Both the position numbers and the translations under genes were made by a program. Positions 40,219 to 49,115 of a stretch of DNA of 64,000 nt are shown piece by piece. Location: positions 930,001-994,000 of the forward strand of contig BPUI01000001.1 in assembly GCA_019973575.1 (NCBI GenBank). The letters run 5' to 3'. The first letter of the stretch is position 1. The number at the start of each line of letters is the position of its first letter. The notes beneath the pieces are model-generated. The model saw only the letters and a program-made list of their open reading frames with translations. It searched no databases and was not told the origin of the DNA. The stretch is from Gemmatimonadetes bacterium T265. Lineage in GTDB: Bacteria; Gemmatimonadota; Gemmatimonadetes; Gemmatimonadales; Gemmatimonadaceae.

Positions 40219-42681
40219 TCAGTCGGCCGCGAGCGCCCGCACGGGCGCCGTGCGCCCGGCCCGCCGCGCCGGGCCGAGCGCCGCGAGGAGCGCGGCCGCG
40301 AGGAGACCCCCCGCGGCGAGCAGGTACGGCACCGGGGTGAGCGGCGCGACGCCGTAGAGCAGCGCGCCCAGACCCCGCGCCCCGGCCGCGGCCCCGACCA
40401 CGCCGAGCAGGACGCCCACGCCGGCCAACCGGCCGACGTCGCGCAGCACGAGGCCGACGAGCTGCGCGGGCGCCGCGCCGAGCGCCGCGCGTACGCCGAG
40501 CTCGCCGGTGCGCCGCGCGACGCCGTAGCTCACGGTCGCGTGGACGCCGAAGAGGGCGAGTGCGAGCGCGACGCCGCCGAACGCCGCGCCGAGGGTGGCG
40601 CCTAGCTGCCACGCGTGGAGTTGCGGGGCGTAGAGCTCGGCGACGGACTGGACGCGCACGAGCGGGAACGCCGGGACGAGGTCGGCGAGCGTGCGGCGGA
40701 CGGCCGCGGCCACGGCCGCGTCGGAGGCGCCCGGGACGAGGCGGAGCGCGTAAGTGCCGGCGAGAAACACGTCCCGCGCCGTACCGGCGCGCTCGGTGCG
40801 CGCGCCGGCGAGCGGGAGGTAGACGTCGCGCTCGGGAGTCGCGGCACGGAGGTCGAGGCGGCGGTCGGCGACGACACCGACGACGGTCAGGCACGCACCG
40901 GTCCCGAGTTCGGCGAGCACGACGCAGCGGCCGAGCGGTGACCGACCGGGCCAGCGCTCGCGGGCGAGGCCCTCGCTCACGAGCGCGACCCGCGCGCCTG
41001 CGTCGACCTCCGCCGCGGTGAAGGCGCGGCCCGCGCGCAGCATGAGGCGCAGGGCGCGGGTGTAGCCGACGTCGACCCCGTCGACCGTGACGAGCGAGTC
41101 GCGCGTCGGGACCCCGTCGGGGGTGATGCCGTCGAAGCCGATCTGCGGGAAGAGGCCCGCGTTAGTCGCGCCCACGACCGCGACGCCGGGCAGCCGTGCC
41201 AGGCCGCGCGCGCCCTCGCGGACGAGCGCCTCCGCGCGCGGCCCCGTGATCCCGGCCGCGCGCAGGTCGACGTCGGCGACGAGCAGGCCCCGCGGGTCGA
41301 AGCCGAGGTCGGCGGCGCGGGCGTTGTGGAGGCTGGCCCCGAAGAGGGCCGCGCCGACGACGAGCACGAGCGCGAGGCCGACCTGCAGCGCGACGAGCGG
41401 GCGGAGGAGGCGCGACGCGGCGTCGCTCGTGCCCGTGCGGAGCCCGGCGCGCAGGTCGCGCGTGAGGTCCAGGCGCGTGCCGCCGAGGGCGGGCCAGAGG
41501 CCGGCGGCGCACGCGGCGACGGTGGCGAGTCCGAGCGCGAGCGCGAGGACGCGCGCATCGAACGCGGGCGCGCCGGCGGCGTCGAGCGCGAGCAGGCGCT
41601 CGCGCACCGCGGCGCCGGCCCACGCCGCGAGCCCGAGCGCGAGCGCGCCGCCCGCGGCCGCGAGCACGCCGACCTCCGCGGCGAGCAGGCCGGCGAGGCG
41701 CCAGCGGCCCGCGCCTAACGCGGCGCGGGTGGCGAGGGCGCGCCGCTCCTCGAGCGCGCGGGCGAGGGCGAGGTTGGCGACGTTGGCGCAGGCGACGAGC
41801 AGGACGACCGCCGCGACGCCCGCCATCCAGAGCGCGACGCGCAGCTCGGGGCGCGCGTCGGGGCGCACGAGGTCGCGCCGCGCGGCGACGAGCGGCCTCA
41901 CACGCACGACGGCGCGCGGGAGTGAGTCCTGGTCCACCCAACGTGCGCCGACGTTCTCGCGGCGGTAGACCGCGGTCGCCGCCGCTTCCGCCTCCGACAC
42001 CGTCGCGCCCGGGGCGAGGCGGCCGACCACGCGCAACCCGCCGTAGGCGCGGCTGGTGAGCGCCTCGGGGTAGCCGAATCGCGGCGTGTTGGCGATCGGG
42101 AGGAACAGGTCGGCGCGCGCGAGCGTCGCCCCGGTAAAGTGTAGGGGCGCGACCCCGACCACGGTGAACGGCTCGCCCGCGAGGCGGACCACTCGGCCGA
42201 GCACCTGCGGGCTGGCGTCGAAGTGGTCGCGCCAGAACGCGTCGGCGAGGACCACCACGTGCGGGCCGCCCGGACGGTCTTCGTCGGGGGCGAACCGGCG
42301 GCCTCGGGCCATCGCGGCGCCGAGGACCGGGGCGAGCGTGTGGGACGCGAGTAGCCCCTTCGCCTCGACCACTTGGCCGTTCGCGACGACGGTGTAGGGG
42401 ATCGGCCGAGGGCTCTCCGCGGCCACTCCCGCGCCGGCACCGGCGAATGCGGGCACACCGCGGGCGACCACGAGGTAGTCGGGGTACGTGCCGACGTCGA
42501 TCGCGACGAGGCGGCCCGGGTCGCGTGTCGCCGCGGGCGGGCGGAAGAACAGGGCGTCGACGATGCCGGCCATCGTGGTCGCGGCCGCGAGGCCGACGGC
42601 GAGCGACGCGACAACGCCCGCGGCGTAGCGCGGGCGTCGGACGAGGCGGCGAAGGGTCTGGGCGAGCCAGGGCATGCGCAT
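40219..42681 (-). CDS. ADOP-type ABC permease (MacB/FtsX superfamily)
   Basis: 820-aa permease of the acidobacterial duplicated orphan permease type: two FtsX-like modules, each with a periplasmic MacB_PCD domain, and about eight to nine membrane helices in total. Landmarks are VRRPRYAAGVVASLAVGLAAATTM, ACANVANLALARALEERRALATRAALGAGR and VARRTGELGVRAALGAAP. No partner ATPase gene adjoins it, which is normal for ADOP genes. Function is unknown; relatives serve macrolide or peptide export and envelope stress. Confidence 0.9.
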   Translation of the reverse strand: MRMPWLAQTLRRLVRRPRYAAGVVASLAVGLAAATTMAGIVDALFFRPPAATRDPGRLVAIDVGTYPDYLVVARGVPAFAGAGAGVAAESPRPIPYTVVANGQVVEAKGLLASHTLAPVLGAAMARGRRFAPDEDRPGGPHVVVLADAFWRDHFDASPQVLGRVVRLAGEPFTVVGVAPLHFTGATLARADLFLPIANTPRFGYPEALTSRAYGGLRVVGRLAPGATVSEAEAAATAVYRRENVGARWVDQDSLPRAVVRVRPLVAARRDLVRPDARPELRVALWMAGVAAVVLLVACANVANLALARALEERRALATRAALGAGRWRLAGLLAAEVGVLAAAGGALALGLAAWAGAAVRERLLALDAAGAPAFDARVLALALGLATVAACAAGLWPALGGTRLDLTRDLRAGLRTGTSDAASRLLRPLVALQVGLALVLVVGAALFGASLHNARAADLGFDPRGLLVADVDLRAAGITGPRAEALVREGARGLARLPGVAVVGATNAGLFPQIGFDGITPDGVPTRDSLVTVDGVDVGYTRALRLMLRAGRAFTAAEVDAGARVALVSEGLARERWPGRSPLGRCVVLAELGTGACLTVVGVVADRRLDLRAATPERDVYLPLAGARTERAGTARDVFLAGTYALRLVPGASDAAVAAAVRRTLADLVPAFPLVRVQSVAELYAPQLHAWQLGATLGAAFGGVALALALFGVHATVSYGVARRTGELGVRAALGAAPAQLVGLVLRDVGRLAGVGVLLGVVGAAAGARGLGALLYGVAPLTPVPYLLAAGGLLAAALLAALGPARRAGRTAPVRALAAD

Positions 42682-42706
42682 GGACGCCGCATGCCCGGTG
42701 CCGGCG

Positions 42707-43150
42707 CTACGCGGCGGTCGGGTCGCCGGATGTCGGGACGCCGTCGAGAGATGCGGGCGCGCCCGGACCCGCCGCGTCCGACAGCGTGTCCGGACGTGGG
42801 ACGGCAGCGTCCGGGTCCGGACGCTCGTCGTCGATCGGCTCCGTGCGCCACGCTTCGTTGATCGCGTCGAAGAACTTTTCCCGGTCCGTGAGCGGTCGGT
42901 CGGGATTGCGCGGCGGCCAGCCTTTCGCCCAGGGCGGGTTCGGCTTCTCGCGGAACGGGCTCAGGCCACCGTGCTGCTCGAGGAACGCGCGCTCGTCGGG
43001 GTCGCGGGGGGGGCGGGTCATGCGGCTCAGGCCAAGGTCGGCCTCGCGCCAACGCTCTCGCAGCACGCGGACGCGCTCGTAGCGCTCGCGCCAGAGCGCA
43101 CGCAGGTCGTCGATCGACTTGCAATCGGCAGTATCGCGTGGTCCGTCCAT
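42707..43150 (-). CDS. Hypothetical protein downstream of the nucleotidyltransferase
   Basis: 147-aa hydrophilic protein from ATG 43150. It is rich in Arg, Asp and Pro (LRALWRERYERVRVLRERWREADLGLSRM; DREKFFDAINEAWRTEP), with a disordered C-terminus. I do not recognise a family. It follows the broken nucleotidyltransferase by 16 bp and precedes the permease gene by 25 bp. Accessory nature is suggested by its partner. Confidence 0.6.
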   Translation of the reverse strand: MDGPRDTADCKSIDDLRALWRERYERVRVLRERWREADLGLSRMTRPPRDPDERAFLEQHGGLSPFREKPNPPWAKGWPPRNPDRPLTDREKFFDAINEAWRTEPIDDERPDPDAAVPRPDTLSDAAGPGAPASLDGVPTSGDPTAA

Positions 43151-43166
43151 AGTTTCCAACTAACGC

Positions 43167-43869
43167 TCACTCGTCGTCGCCGGCAACGGCATCCTCGATG
43201 AGCCTACCGCGCAGACGCGTCAGCACCCGCTCCAGAACGTTCTCGGTCACGTGCGCCGGGTCGGCGGCGAGCGCGACGAGTGCCTCAAACGCGTCGGTGA
43301 CCGCCTCGCGGCGCAGTTGCGGGGCCAGCCACTCCATGTCGAGCCGCGAACCGAAGGCGCTCAGCATGTCGACGGCCTGCCGACCGTAGGCGACCTGCGC
43401 CCAGTGCTTGAACCCGACCAGCCGATCGCGAAGGAGCACCTCTTTCCGAATGACGGCAAAGCGCATCGGCGGCGAATCGTACAGCTCCGCCGGGTCTTCC
43501 AGCGAGAGGCTCGGCACTTCGACGTAAAGTTCACCGCGGGTCCAATGCCGGCCGGTACGCACGAACCCAAGGCGGTCGAACACGCGGGCGACGCGCGCGC
43601 GGGCGTCGGTAGAGGTGCCAGCCGTCGACGACGATGTCGATGTCGTGCGACAGGTACACGCCCGGCGCCTGCACCTCGATCGCTCCGCCTCCGACGAGCA
43701 CGCATCGCAGTCCGCCCGCGCGAAACGCCCGGTCCAGCACCGTCATGATCGCCGCGACCTGCTCGGCATGCGCGAACAGGTCCGTCGCCATCCCGCCCGC
43801 GAGCACCGCGTCCAGCGCCGCCCGCAGCTCCCGCGCCAGCGGCTCGTCGAGGCATTCCATGCGGCGCAA
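43167..43869 (-). pseudogene. Nucleotidyltransferase-fold (DUF6036-like) gene with frameshift
   Basis: Two abutting frames make one protein. The first (ATG 43869) gives CVLVGGGAIEVQAPGVYLSHDIDIVVDGW, the nucleotidyltransferase GG...DID core. Its sensible sequence ends about 43620. The second frame continues with TSTDARARVARVFDRLGFVRTGRHW and ELYVEVPSLSLEDPAELY, the expected middle and C-terminal part of the family, to 43167. A net one-base shift near 43610-43620 separates them. It is either a real inactivating mutation or a sequence error. A GTG at 43583 could allow re-initiation. Confidence 0.7.
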
Positions 43870-43963
43870 TGTCGGGCATCGCCCCCGGCCGGACTAGCCC
43901 GAAACGTCGCGGGGTGCATCACGCGAACGCACGTATTTTTCCGGCACCCGTCACCCCGTCCGT

Positions 43964-44716
43964 ATGCCCGACGCCCCGCTCGTCTGCTTCTCGATCGACT
44001 ACGAGCCCGACTGCCCGCCCTACATGTCGAGCACGTTCCGCGGCGTCGAGGAGGCCACGGCTCCGCTCCTCGCCATGCTCGCCGACCTCGGCGTGCCCGC
44101 GACGTGGTTCTCGACCGGCGACGTGGCCGAGCGGTACCCGGACGCGGTGCGCGCGATCGTCGGCGCGCCCGAGGGGCACGAGCTCGGGTCGCACGGCCAC
44201 ACGCACCGCCGCTTCGACGCGCTGGGGCCGGAAGACGCGCGCGACGAGATCGACCGGTCGAGCGCGGTCCTGCGCCGCTTCGCCCCGGTCGACTCCTTTC
44301 GCGCGCCCAACCTGACCTTCCCCGACGCGTACCTCCCGCTGCTCGAGCGGGCGGGGTACGCGCTGGACTCGTCGCACGCCAAGTACAAGGCGCCCTACTG
44401 GCGCGACCTACGCCACCCGGCGCCGACCCGGCTGCGGCGCATCGCGGCCTCGGTCACGTCGAGCGTGCTGCGCCTGCCGCGCCCCCTGCGCGCGGCGTAC
44501 TTCGCCGCGCTGGGGTCGCCGGTGGTGCTGTTCGTGCACCCGTGGGAGTTCGTGGATCTCACGCACACCGACCTCCGGCTCGACTGCCGCTTCAACACCG
44601 GCCCGGTCGCGTTCGCGCGGGTGCGGGCGGTGCTCGAAGGGTTCGCCCGGCGCGGGGCGCGGTTCGTGACGATGCGCGACGCCGCCCGCCTAACGTACGC
44701 GGGGGCCGCGGGGTGA
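43964..44716 (+). CDS. Polysaccharide deacetylase (NodB homology domain)
   Basis: 250-aa carbohydrate esterase family 4-like protein. The catalytic Asp is in SIDYEPD, the metal pair in SHGHTH, with FRAPN and FVHPWEF further on. It lacks a signal peptide, so the acceptor is probably a cytoplasmic lipid-linked or nucleotide-linked sugar, as in the group of NodB-like enzymes associated with surface glycan synthesis. It overlaps the next gene by four bases (GTGA), indicating translational coupling with the flippase-like membrane protein. Confidence 0.9.
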   Translation: MPDAPLVCFSIDYEPDCPPYMSSTFRGVEEATAPLLAMLADLGVPATWFSTGDVAERYPDAVRAIVGAPEGHELGSHGHTHRRFDALGPEDARDEIDRSSAVLRRFAPVDSFRAPNLTFPDAYLPLLERAGYALDSSHAKYKAPYWRDLRHPAPTRLRRIAASVTSSVLRLPRPLRAAYFAALGSPVVLFVHPWEFVDLTHTDLRLDCRFNTGPVAFARVRAVLEGFARRGARFVTMRDAARLTYAGAAG

Positions 44717-45849
44717 CGGCCGAGGCCGCCCCCGGCGTCCGCGGCCGCCGGCGCCGGCTCTCGAAGCGCGCCCGGATCGCGCTCTCGGCCGCGGCGTGGC
44801 TCGTCGGCACGGCGCTCGTCGTGCTCGCGCTCCGCGCCGTCGGCTGGCACGAGGCGCTCGCCGCCGTGCGCCGCGCCAACCCGCTCTGGCTCGCGGCCGC
44901 GGTGTGCTGCTACGGCTCGATCGTCTTCCTCTGGGCGTGGCAGACGTACGTGCTCCTGCCGCGCGGCCCCGACGGGCGTGCCGCGCCCGCGGCCGACGGC
45001 TCGCACATCACCTACGCCCGGTGCGTCGAGGTGCAGGCGCTCACCGCGACCGCGTCCAACACCGTGCCCGCCTTCCTCGGGCAGGCGACCGGCGTGGCGC
45101 TCCTCTCGGAGCGGGTCGGGATCGGGACCGCGGGCGCGCTCTCGGTGTTCGCGCAGCACAACCTCGTCGAGGGGTTCACGAAGATCGGCGTGCTGTTCGC
45201 CGCCGCCCAGGTCGCCCCCCTCCCGCCCTGGATGCGAAAGGCGCTCGTCGCGCTCGCCGTCGCGATGACCCTCCTCACGACCGCGCTCGGCGCGGCCGCG
45301 TGGTACGCGCGCCGGCAGCGCGCGCGCGGCGAGCGGGCCGCCGTCGCGCCGGCCGCGGCCGACGCGCCTAACGTGCCGGCCGGCGGCGACCGGCGGCGGC
45401 GCGACCCGCTCGGCCGGTTCCGCGCGTTCGTCGTCAGTTGGGCGGCGTCGCTCGACGCGCTCCGCCACCCCGGACAGCTCGCGGCCGCGTTCGCGATCGC
45501 GGTCCTCATGAAGGTGGCCGAAGCCGCGGGATGGCGGGCGATCGAGCACGCGTTCGCCGTCTCACCGCGGCCGGGGAGCCCGATCCTCGCGCTCGCCGCG
45601 ACCAACCTCGCGAGCGCGATCCCAGCCTCGCCCGGCAACCTCGGCGTGTACGAGGGCGCCGCGTTCTCCGCCTACCACCTCCTCCTCGGCGTGCCGCGCG
45701 AGACGGCGATCGCCCTCGCCCTGCTCGGCCACCTCTGTTACCTCATCCCGCTCGTCGGGATCGGTTGGGCAATCCTATCGGCGAGGCAGCTCGCCGGGCT
45801 CCGCGCGCGGCGGCCGGGCGGGCGGGAGGAGCGGCGGCAGGGTTCGTAG
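44713..45849 (+). CDS. LPG-synthase-TM (UPF0104/AglD2-like) membrane protein
   Basis: 378-aa integral membrane protein from GTG 44713 with about seven to eight helices. It carries the signature of the MprF flippase-domain family (SAIPASPGNLGVYEGA near residue 300; VEVQALTATASNTVPAFLGQATGVALLS). Members move lipid-linked substrates across the membrane or anchor glycolipid synthesis. A charged cytoplasmic loop (ARRQRARGERAAVAPAAADAPN) splits the domain. Coupled to the deacetylase gene, which fits a glycolipid modification role. Confidence 0.88.
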   Translation: MTAEAAPGVRGRRRRLSKRARIALSAAAWLVGTALVVLALRAVGWHEALAAVRRANPLWLAAAVCCYGSIVFLWAWQTYVLLPRGPDGRAAPAADGSHITYARCVEVQALTATASNTVPAFLGQATGVALLSERVGIGTAGALSVFAQHNLVEGFTKIGVLFAAAQVAPLPPWMRKALVALAVAMTLLTTALGAAAWYARRQRARGERAAVAPAAADAPNVPAGGDRRRRDPLGRFRAFVVSWAASLDALRHPGQLAAAFAIAVLMKVAEAAGWRAIEHAFAVSPRPGSPILALAATNLASAIPASPGNLGVYEGAAFSAYHLLLGVPRETAIALALLGHLCYLIPLVGIGWAILSARQLAGLRARRPGGREERRQGS

Positions 45850-45874
45850 GGCGGTCCGCTGCGGCGGAAACACG

Positions 45875-45905
45875 TGTCAAGGGCGCTACGCTTTCGGTAT
45901 ATATT
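45875..45905 (+). promoter_or_regulatory. Possible promoter
   Basis: An A+T-rich block TATATATT at 45898-45905 is the best -10-like sequence in the 94-bp gap before the next start. A -35 candidate (TGTCAA, 45875-45880) is a poor match. Called only because such A+T stretches are very rare here. Confidence 0.3.
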
Positions 45906-45943
45906 CGGTTAGTCGCGCCCTGCCGTCGCCAACCCGCCGCCCC

Positions 45944-46561
45944 ATGTCCGACGCCTCTGTTGCCGCCGCGTCCTCGGTAGCCGTTGCCATCATCACGGCG
46001 GTCGTCGGCCCCGCCGTGCTCGCCCGCTACAAGGCGCGCCGTGAGGCCGCGCTCCTGGCCGCCCGGGGCGGGCGGCCGTCGATCCCGGCGCGCCCGGGCG
46101 CGCGACGCGCCACCGTGCGCCCCGCGCTCGCGCACCCGCCCGCCGCGCCGCCCGCCGCGCGCCCGGGCCTGCACCTGCGCGCGATCGGTCTAACGCCCAG
46201 GGCCGACCCTGCGCCGGCGCGGCGCGTCGTGCTGCGTGAGGGCGGCCCGCGCGCGGTGCTGGACCGCCTCGCCGCAATCCCGCCGCTCAGCCGCCGCGCG
46301 GTCGCGCACGAACTCTTCGTCGGCCGTTGGGCGGACTGGGGCGGGGTCGTACACGACGTGCGCGAGAGCGAATCGGGCTACGCCGTCCACGTCGTCGACC
46401 CGGACGACGGCGGCGCCGCCCTGCTCGACTTCGCCGCCGACGAGCGGCCCACGCTCGAGTCGCTGCGCGAAGGCGACCGCGTGCGCTACGCCGGCCGCGT
46501 CACCGGCGCGGAGGACGGGTTCGTCATCCTCGACTCGCCGACGATCAACCGCGCGGAGTGA
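45944..46561 (+). CDS. Membrane-anchored hypothetical protein with OB-like C-terminus
   Basis: 205-aa protein. One N-terminal membrane helix (ASSVAVAIITAVVGPAVLA) is followed by a Pro/Ala/Arg-rich linker (about 35-85) and a C-terminal domain of about 90 residues (WADWGGVVHDVRESESGYAVHVVD ... GDRVRYAGRVTGAEDGFVILDSPTI) whose strand pattern resembles an OB-fold or OmpA-unrelated beta barrel. No family recognised. Its last 17 bp overlap the convergent methyltransferase gene. Confidence 0.65.
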   Translation: MSDASVAAASSVAVAIITAVVGPAVLARYKARREAALLAARGGRPSIPARPGARRATVRPALAHPPAAPPAARPGLHLRAIGLTPRADPAPARRVVLREGGPRAVLDRLAAIPPLSRRAVAHELFVGRWADWGGVVHDVRESESGYAVHVVDPDDGGAALLDFAADERPTLESLREGDRVRYAGRVTGAEDGFVILDSPTINRAE

Positions 46562-47243
46562 CACGGCCCGGTCCCTCGCCGGGCCCGTCGGCCGCGCGGC
46601 GCAGGATGACGCCGTAAAGTGGGTCGCCCCGCCGTGGCGTGTGCGCGCGCACCTCCGCCGCGTCGAACCCGCCCGCCGCGCGCCCGTACTCGGCGACGAG
46701 CGCCGCGTGGCCGCGGTCGTCGAGCGCCTGCCACGCCGCGACGGCCTTGGTCGGGAAGCAGCGGTTGGAGAAGGTGACCACGAACGGCGCCCCCGGCCGC
46801 AACACCCGGGCGACCTCACGAAACACCTCGACCGGGCGCACGAGGTACTGCACCGACACGCAGCACCCCGCCCCGTCGAACTCCGCGTCGCGGTACGGCA
46901 GCCGCGGGTCGGCGTTGAGGTCCTGCACGCGCCACTCGGTGAGCCGCGGGTTCGCGCCTAACTCCGCGGCGTTCATGCCGAGCCCGGCGACGCGGCCGTA
47001 GGCGACGTCGTCGGGCAGGTGGCTCACCCAACTCGACATCAGGTCGAGCACGTCGCCGCCGGCCGGCAGCAGGTCGCGGTACAGCGCGGTCACCGCGGCG
47101 ATCGCGCCGTCGTCGATGTGCGTGACGAACCGCGGCGCGACGTAGAACGACGCGTCCGGCGACTCGTCGTCGCGGCGGAACGCGGCCTCGGGCAACCGCG
47201 CCTCCGGCCGCCCGACGCCCGGCCGCCCGCGCGCGGCGCTCAC
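46545..47243 (-). CDS. SAM-dependent methyltransferase (type 11-like)
   Basis: 232-aa class I methyltransferase. Motif I is degenerate (GGDVLDLMSSWVSHLP), followed by RVAGLGMNAAEL, VQDLNADPRLPYRDAEFDGAGCCVSVQYL and VLRPGAPFVVTFSNRCFPTKAV. This looks like the small group of methyltransferases with DLMSS in place of DxGxG. The GTG at 47243 overlaps the stop of the H1-tail gene (GTGA). Substrate unknown. Confidence 0.82.
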   Translation of the reverse strand: MSAARGRPGVGRPEARLPEAAFRRDDESPDASFYVAPRFVTHIDDGAIAAVTALYRDLLPAGGDVLDLMSSWVSHLPDDVAYGRVAGLGMNAAELGANPRLTEWRVQDLNADPRLPYRDAEFDGAGCCVSVQYLVRPVEVFREVARVLRPGAPFVVTFSNRCFPTKAVAAWQALDDRGHAALVAEYGRAAGGFDAAEVRAHTPRRGDPLYGVILRRAADGPGEGPGRVTPRG

Positions 47244-47848
47244 GCGCGGGCGCGCCTGGTCGGCGACTTTGTCGCGGGAGTCTTCGTGGCCGTCGCGCCG
47301 CGCCGCGCGGCGGCCACGGGGGCCGTGTTCGCGACGAACTGGCGCCCCGTCTTCGACGCCGCTCGCTTCTTCTTGTCGGTCGAGCGCCGCTCGGCGGGCG
47401 TCAGCTCCTCCCACGCCTGCTTCGGCAGGTAACGCGCGGTGGTCTTCCCGCGGATCGCGGGCTTCCCGTCGGCAGTCGTCCACTCCTCGTGTGTCCACGC
47501 GTCCAGGTGCCGCTGCGCGGGGGACTTGCCGCCCTTGTAGCCGCCGCCCGCGGCCTCGTACGCGTGCGCGAGGAGCTGCGCCTTCCGCGCGCTCCACTGT
47601 CCCGGCCGCCCGCCCTTGTCGCCCGCGAGGATCTGGTCCTTGAGCTGCTCGCGCAGTTCGGGCTGCGTGTAGTGGCTCGGGTCGGCCTTCCCTCGGCGCG
47701 GCGCCGACTTCGCTGCCGGCTTCTTTGCCGCCGATTTCTTCGCGGCTGGCTTTTTCGCCGCCGTCGTCCTGTCGGCCGTCGTCCTCTTGGCCGCGGCCGT
47801 CTTGGCCGTCGTCTTCGCCCGCGTCCGCGTCCCCGTCGTCACCGCCAT
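47240..47848 (-). CDS. H1-like Lys/Ala tail plus DUF5872-like domain protein
   Basis: 202-aa basic protein. Residues about 1-50 are AAK-type repeats like histone H1 tails and bacterial H1-like proteins (KKPAAKKSAAKKPAAKS). The central domain begins HYTQPELREQLKDQILAGDKGG and continues GQWSARKAQLLAHAYEAAGG, then RYLPKQAWEELTPAERR, which resembles DUF5872-type small domains. A second basic Ala/Thr/Lys tail closes the protein. Nucleic-acid binding is inferred from the tails. Coupled to the methyltransferase gene by GTGA. Confidence 0.8.
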   Translation of the reverse strand: MAVTTGTRTRAKTTAKTAAAKRTTADRTTAAKKPAAKKSAAKKPAAKSAPRRGKADPSHYTQPELREQLKDQILAGDKGGRPGQWSARKAQLLAHAYEAAGGGYKGGKSPAQRHLDAWTHEEWTTADGKPAIRGKTTARYLPKQAWEELTPAERRSTDKKKRAASKTGRQFVANTAPVAAARRGATATKTPATKSPTRRARA

Positions 47849-47920
47849 CCCGTCCCCCGTTGCGGAAGTTGGTGGCCGAGTGGCAAGAAGCGTGACGGCG
47901 ACCGTTCCGCGTCCGCCGGC

Positions 47921-48466
47921 TCAGAACGCGCGGACCACGGCCGTCGCGCGCAGGGTGTCCACGCGGCCCGTCCGCGTCACCGCGAGCGCGAACGGGACGG
48001 AGTCGCCGACGGCCAGCGGCCGCCGGAGCCGCTCGAGCATCGCGTGCTTGCCGAGCGGCGCGAACGCGGCCGAATCGCCGGGCGGCACGACGCCGCGTGC
48101 GAGCGGGGCCATGTGCGTCATCGCGCCGGCGCCCTCGCCCATCCGCATCGACTCGTGCAGCGACGTCGCGCCGGCGACGTCGGCGCGCGCGCCGACGAGG
48201 ACGAGGGTGTCGCGGCCGGGGTTGGCGAGGACGAAGTAGAGCGCGCCGTCGGCGCCCGCCGCCGCGGGGCGCGCCCACGCATCGCGGAGCGCGGGCGGGG
48301 CGTCGGCGGTGCCCGCGGCGTCGGGCCGCCCGCGTGCGCAGCCAGCGCCTAACAGCACGACGAGCGCGGCGGCCGGCGCGAGCGCGCGAGCCCCGCATCG
48401 CCGGCGCCCGGCCCGAAGTGTGAGGGGATGATTCGGCAGATGGGAATGATGCCCTGCTCGGCTCAT
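47921..48466 (-). CDS. PCu(A)C copper chaperone lipoprotein
   Basis: 181-aa periplasmic protein that delivers Cu(I) for cytochrome oxidase assembly. A signal peptide with lipobox LLGAGC precedes a DUF461 domain with the copper motif: His and Met in LHESMRMGEGAGAMTHM, then KHAMLERLRRPLAVGDSVPF. The spacing H-x(3)-M...M-x-H-M is as in the family, with the second His/Met pair present. No Sco or CtaG gene adjoins. Divergent from the DMT transporter gene. Confidence 0.87.
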   Translation of the reverse strand: MSRAGHHSHLPNHPLTLRAGRRRCGARALAPAAALVVLLGAGCARGRPDAAGTADAPPALRDAWARPAAAGADGALYFVLANPGRDTLVLVGARADVAGATSLHESMRMGEGAGAMTHMAPLARGVVPPGDSAAFAPLGKHAMLERLRRPLAVGDSVPFALAVTRTGRVDTLRATAVVRAF

Positions 48467-48572
48467 CCCGGGAACCTAACCCGCCCGGGCCCGGGCGTTG
48501 CACCCGCAACGCCGCCGAGTCCCACGCGGCCCGTGCACGACGGCCGTTCCCAGGCCGCCCACGAGCCCCCGC

Positions 48573-49028
48573 ATGCAAGCGCTCCTCCTCGTTTTCGCCG
48601 TCGCCGCCGGCATCCTCAACACCCTACAGTCGGGGAGCAACTCGACCCTCAACAAGCGGCTCGAACACCCGCTCGCCAGCGCGACGGTCGTCTACCTCGC
48701 CGGGCTCACCGTGCTCGCCCTCGGCTGGCTCGGCGCACAGCTCGTCGGCAAGGGCGGCCTCCCCGCCGGCGACCGCGTCGCGCAGGTCCCGTGGTGGGGA
48801 TGGATCGGCGGCACCCTCGGACTCGTCTTCGTGTTCGGGACGCTGCTCGTCGCACCGAAGGTGGGTGCCGCGGTCTACACCGCGTTCACGGTCACGGCCG
48901 CGGTCATCACGTCACTCGTGCTCGACCACTTCGGCTGGATGGGGTTCGAGCAGCACCCGGCGGGTGCGGGACGCGTCGGCGGCGCCGTCCTCATCATCGC
49001 GGGCCTGGGGCTAATCGCGAAGTTCTGA
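48573..49028 (+). CDS. DMT2 (YdcZ/DUF606) family membrane protein
   Basis: 151-aa protein with five hydrophobic helices. The DUF606 pattern is seen in AVAAGILNTLQSGSNSTLNKRL, VPWWGWIGGTLGLVFVFGTLLVAPKVG and VGGAVLIIAGLGLIAKF. Members of this small drug/metabolite transporter relative are thought to pair as dimers; the substrate is unknown. ATG 48573 gives the conserved start. Confidence 0.87.
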   Translation: MQALLLVFAVAAGILNTLQSGSNSTLNKRLEHPLASATVVYLAGLTVLALGWLGAQLVGKGGLPAGDRVAQVPWWGWIGGTLGLVFVFGTLLVAPKVGAAVYTAFTVTAAVITSLVLDHFGWMGFEQHPAGAGRVGGAVLIIAGLGLIAKF

Positions 49029-49115
49029 GCCGGAGCGACGCCGGGCACGGCCCGGCCGCCGGGTCGTGCGCGGACGGACGGGATCGCCGCCCCGGGCGTG
49101 ACGCGGCGGCCCGGC

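Noticed and set aside
40219-42681. The large permease as one half of a MacAB efflux operon.
   Set aside because: No periplasmic adaptor or ATPase gene adjoins it; the duplicated-module length matches orphan ADOP permeases.
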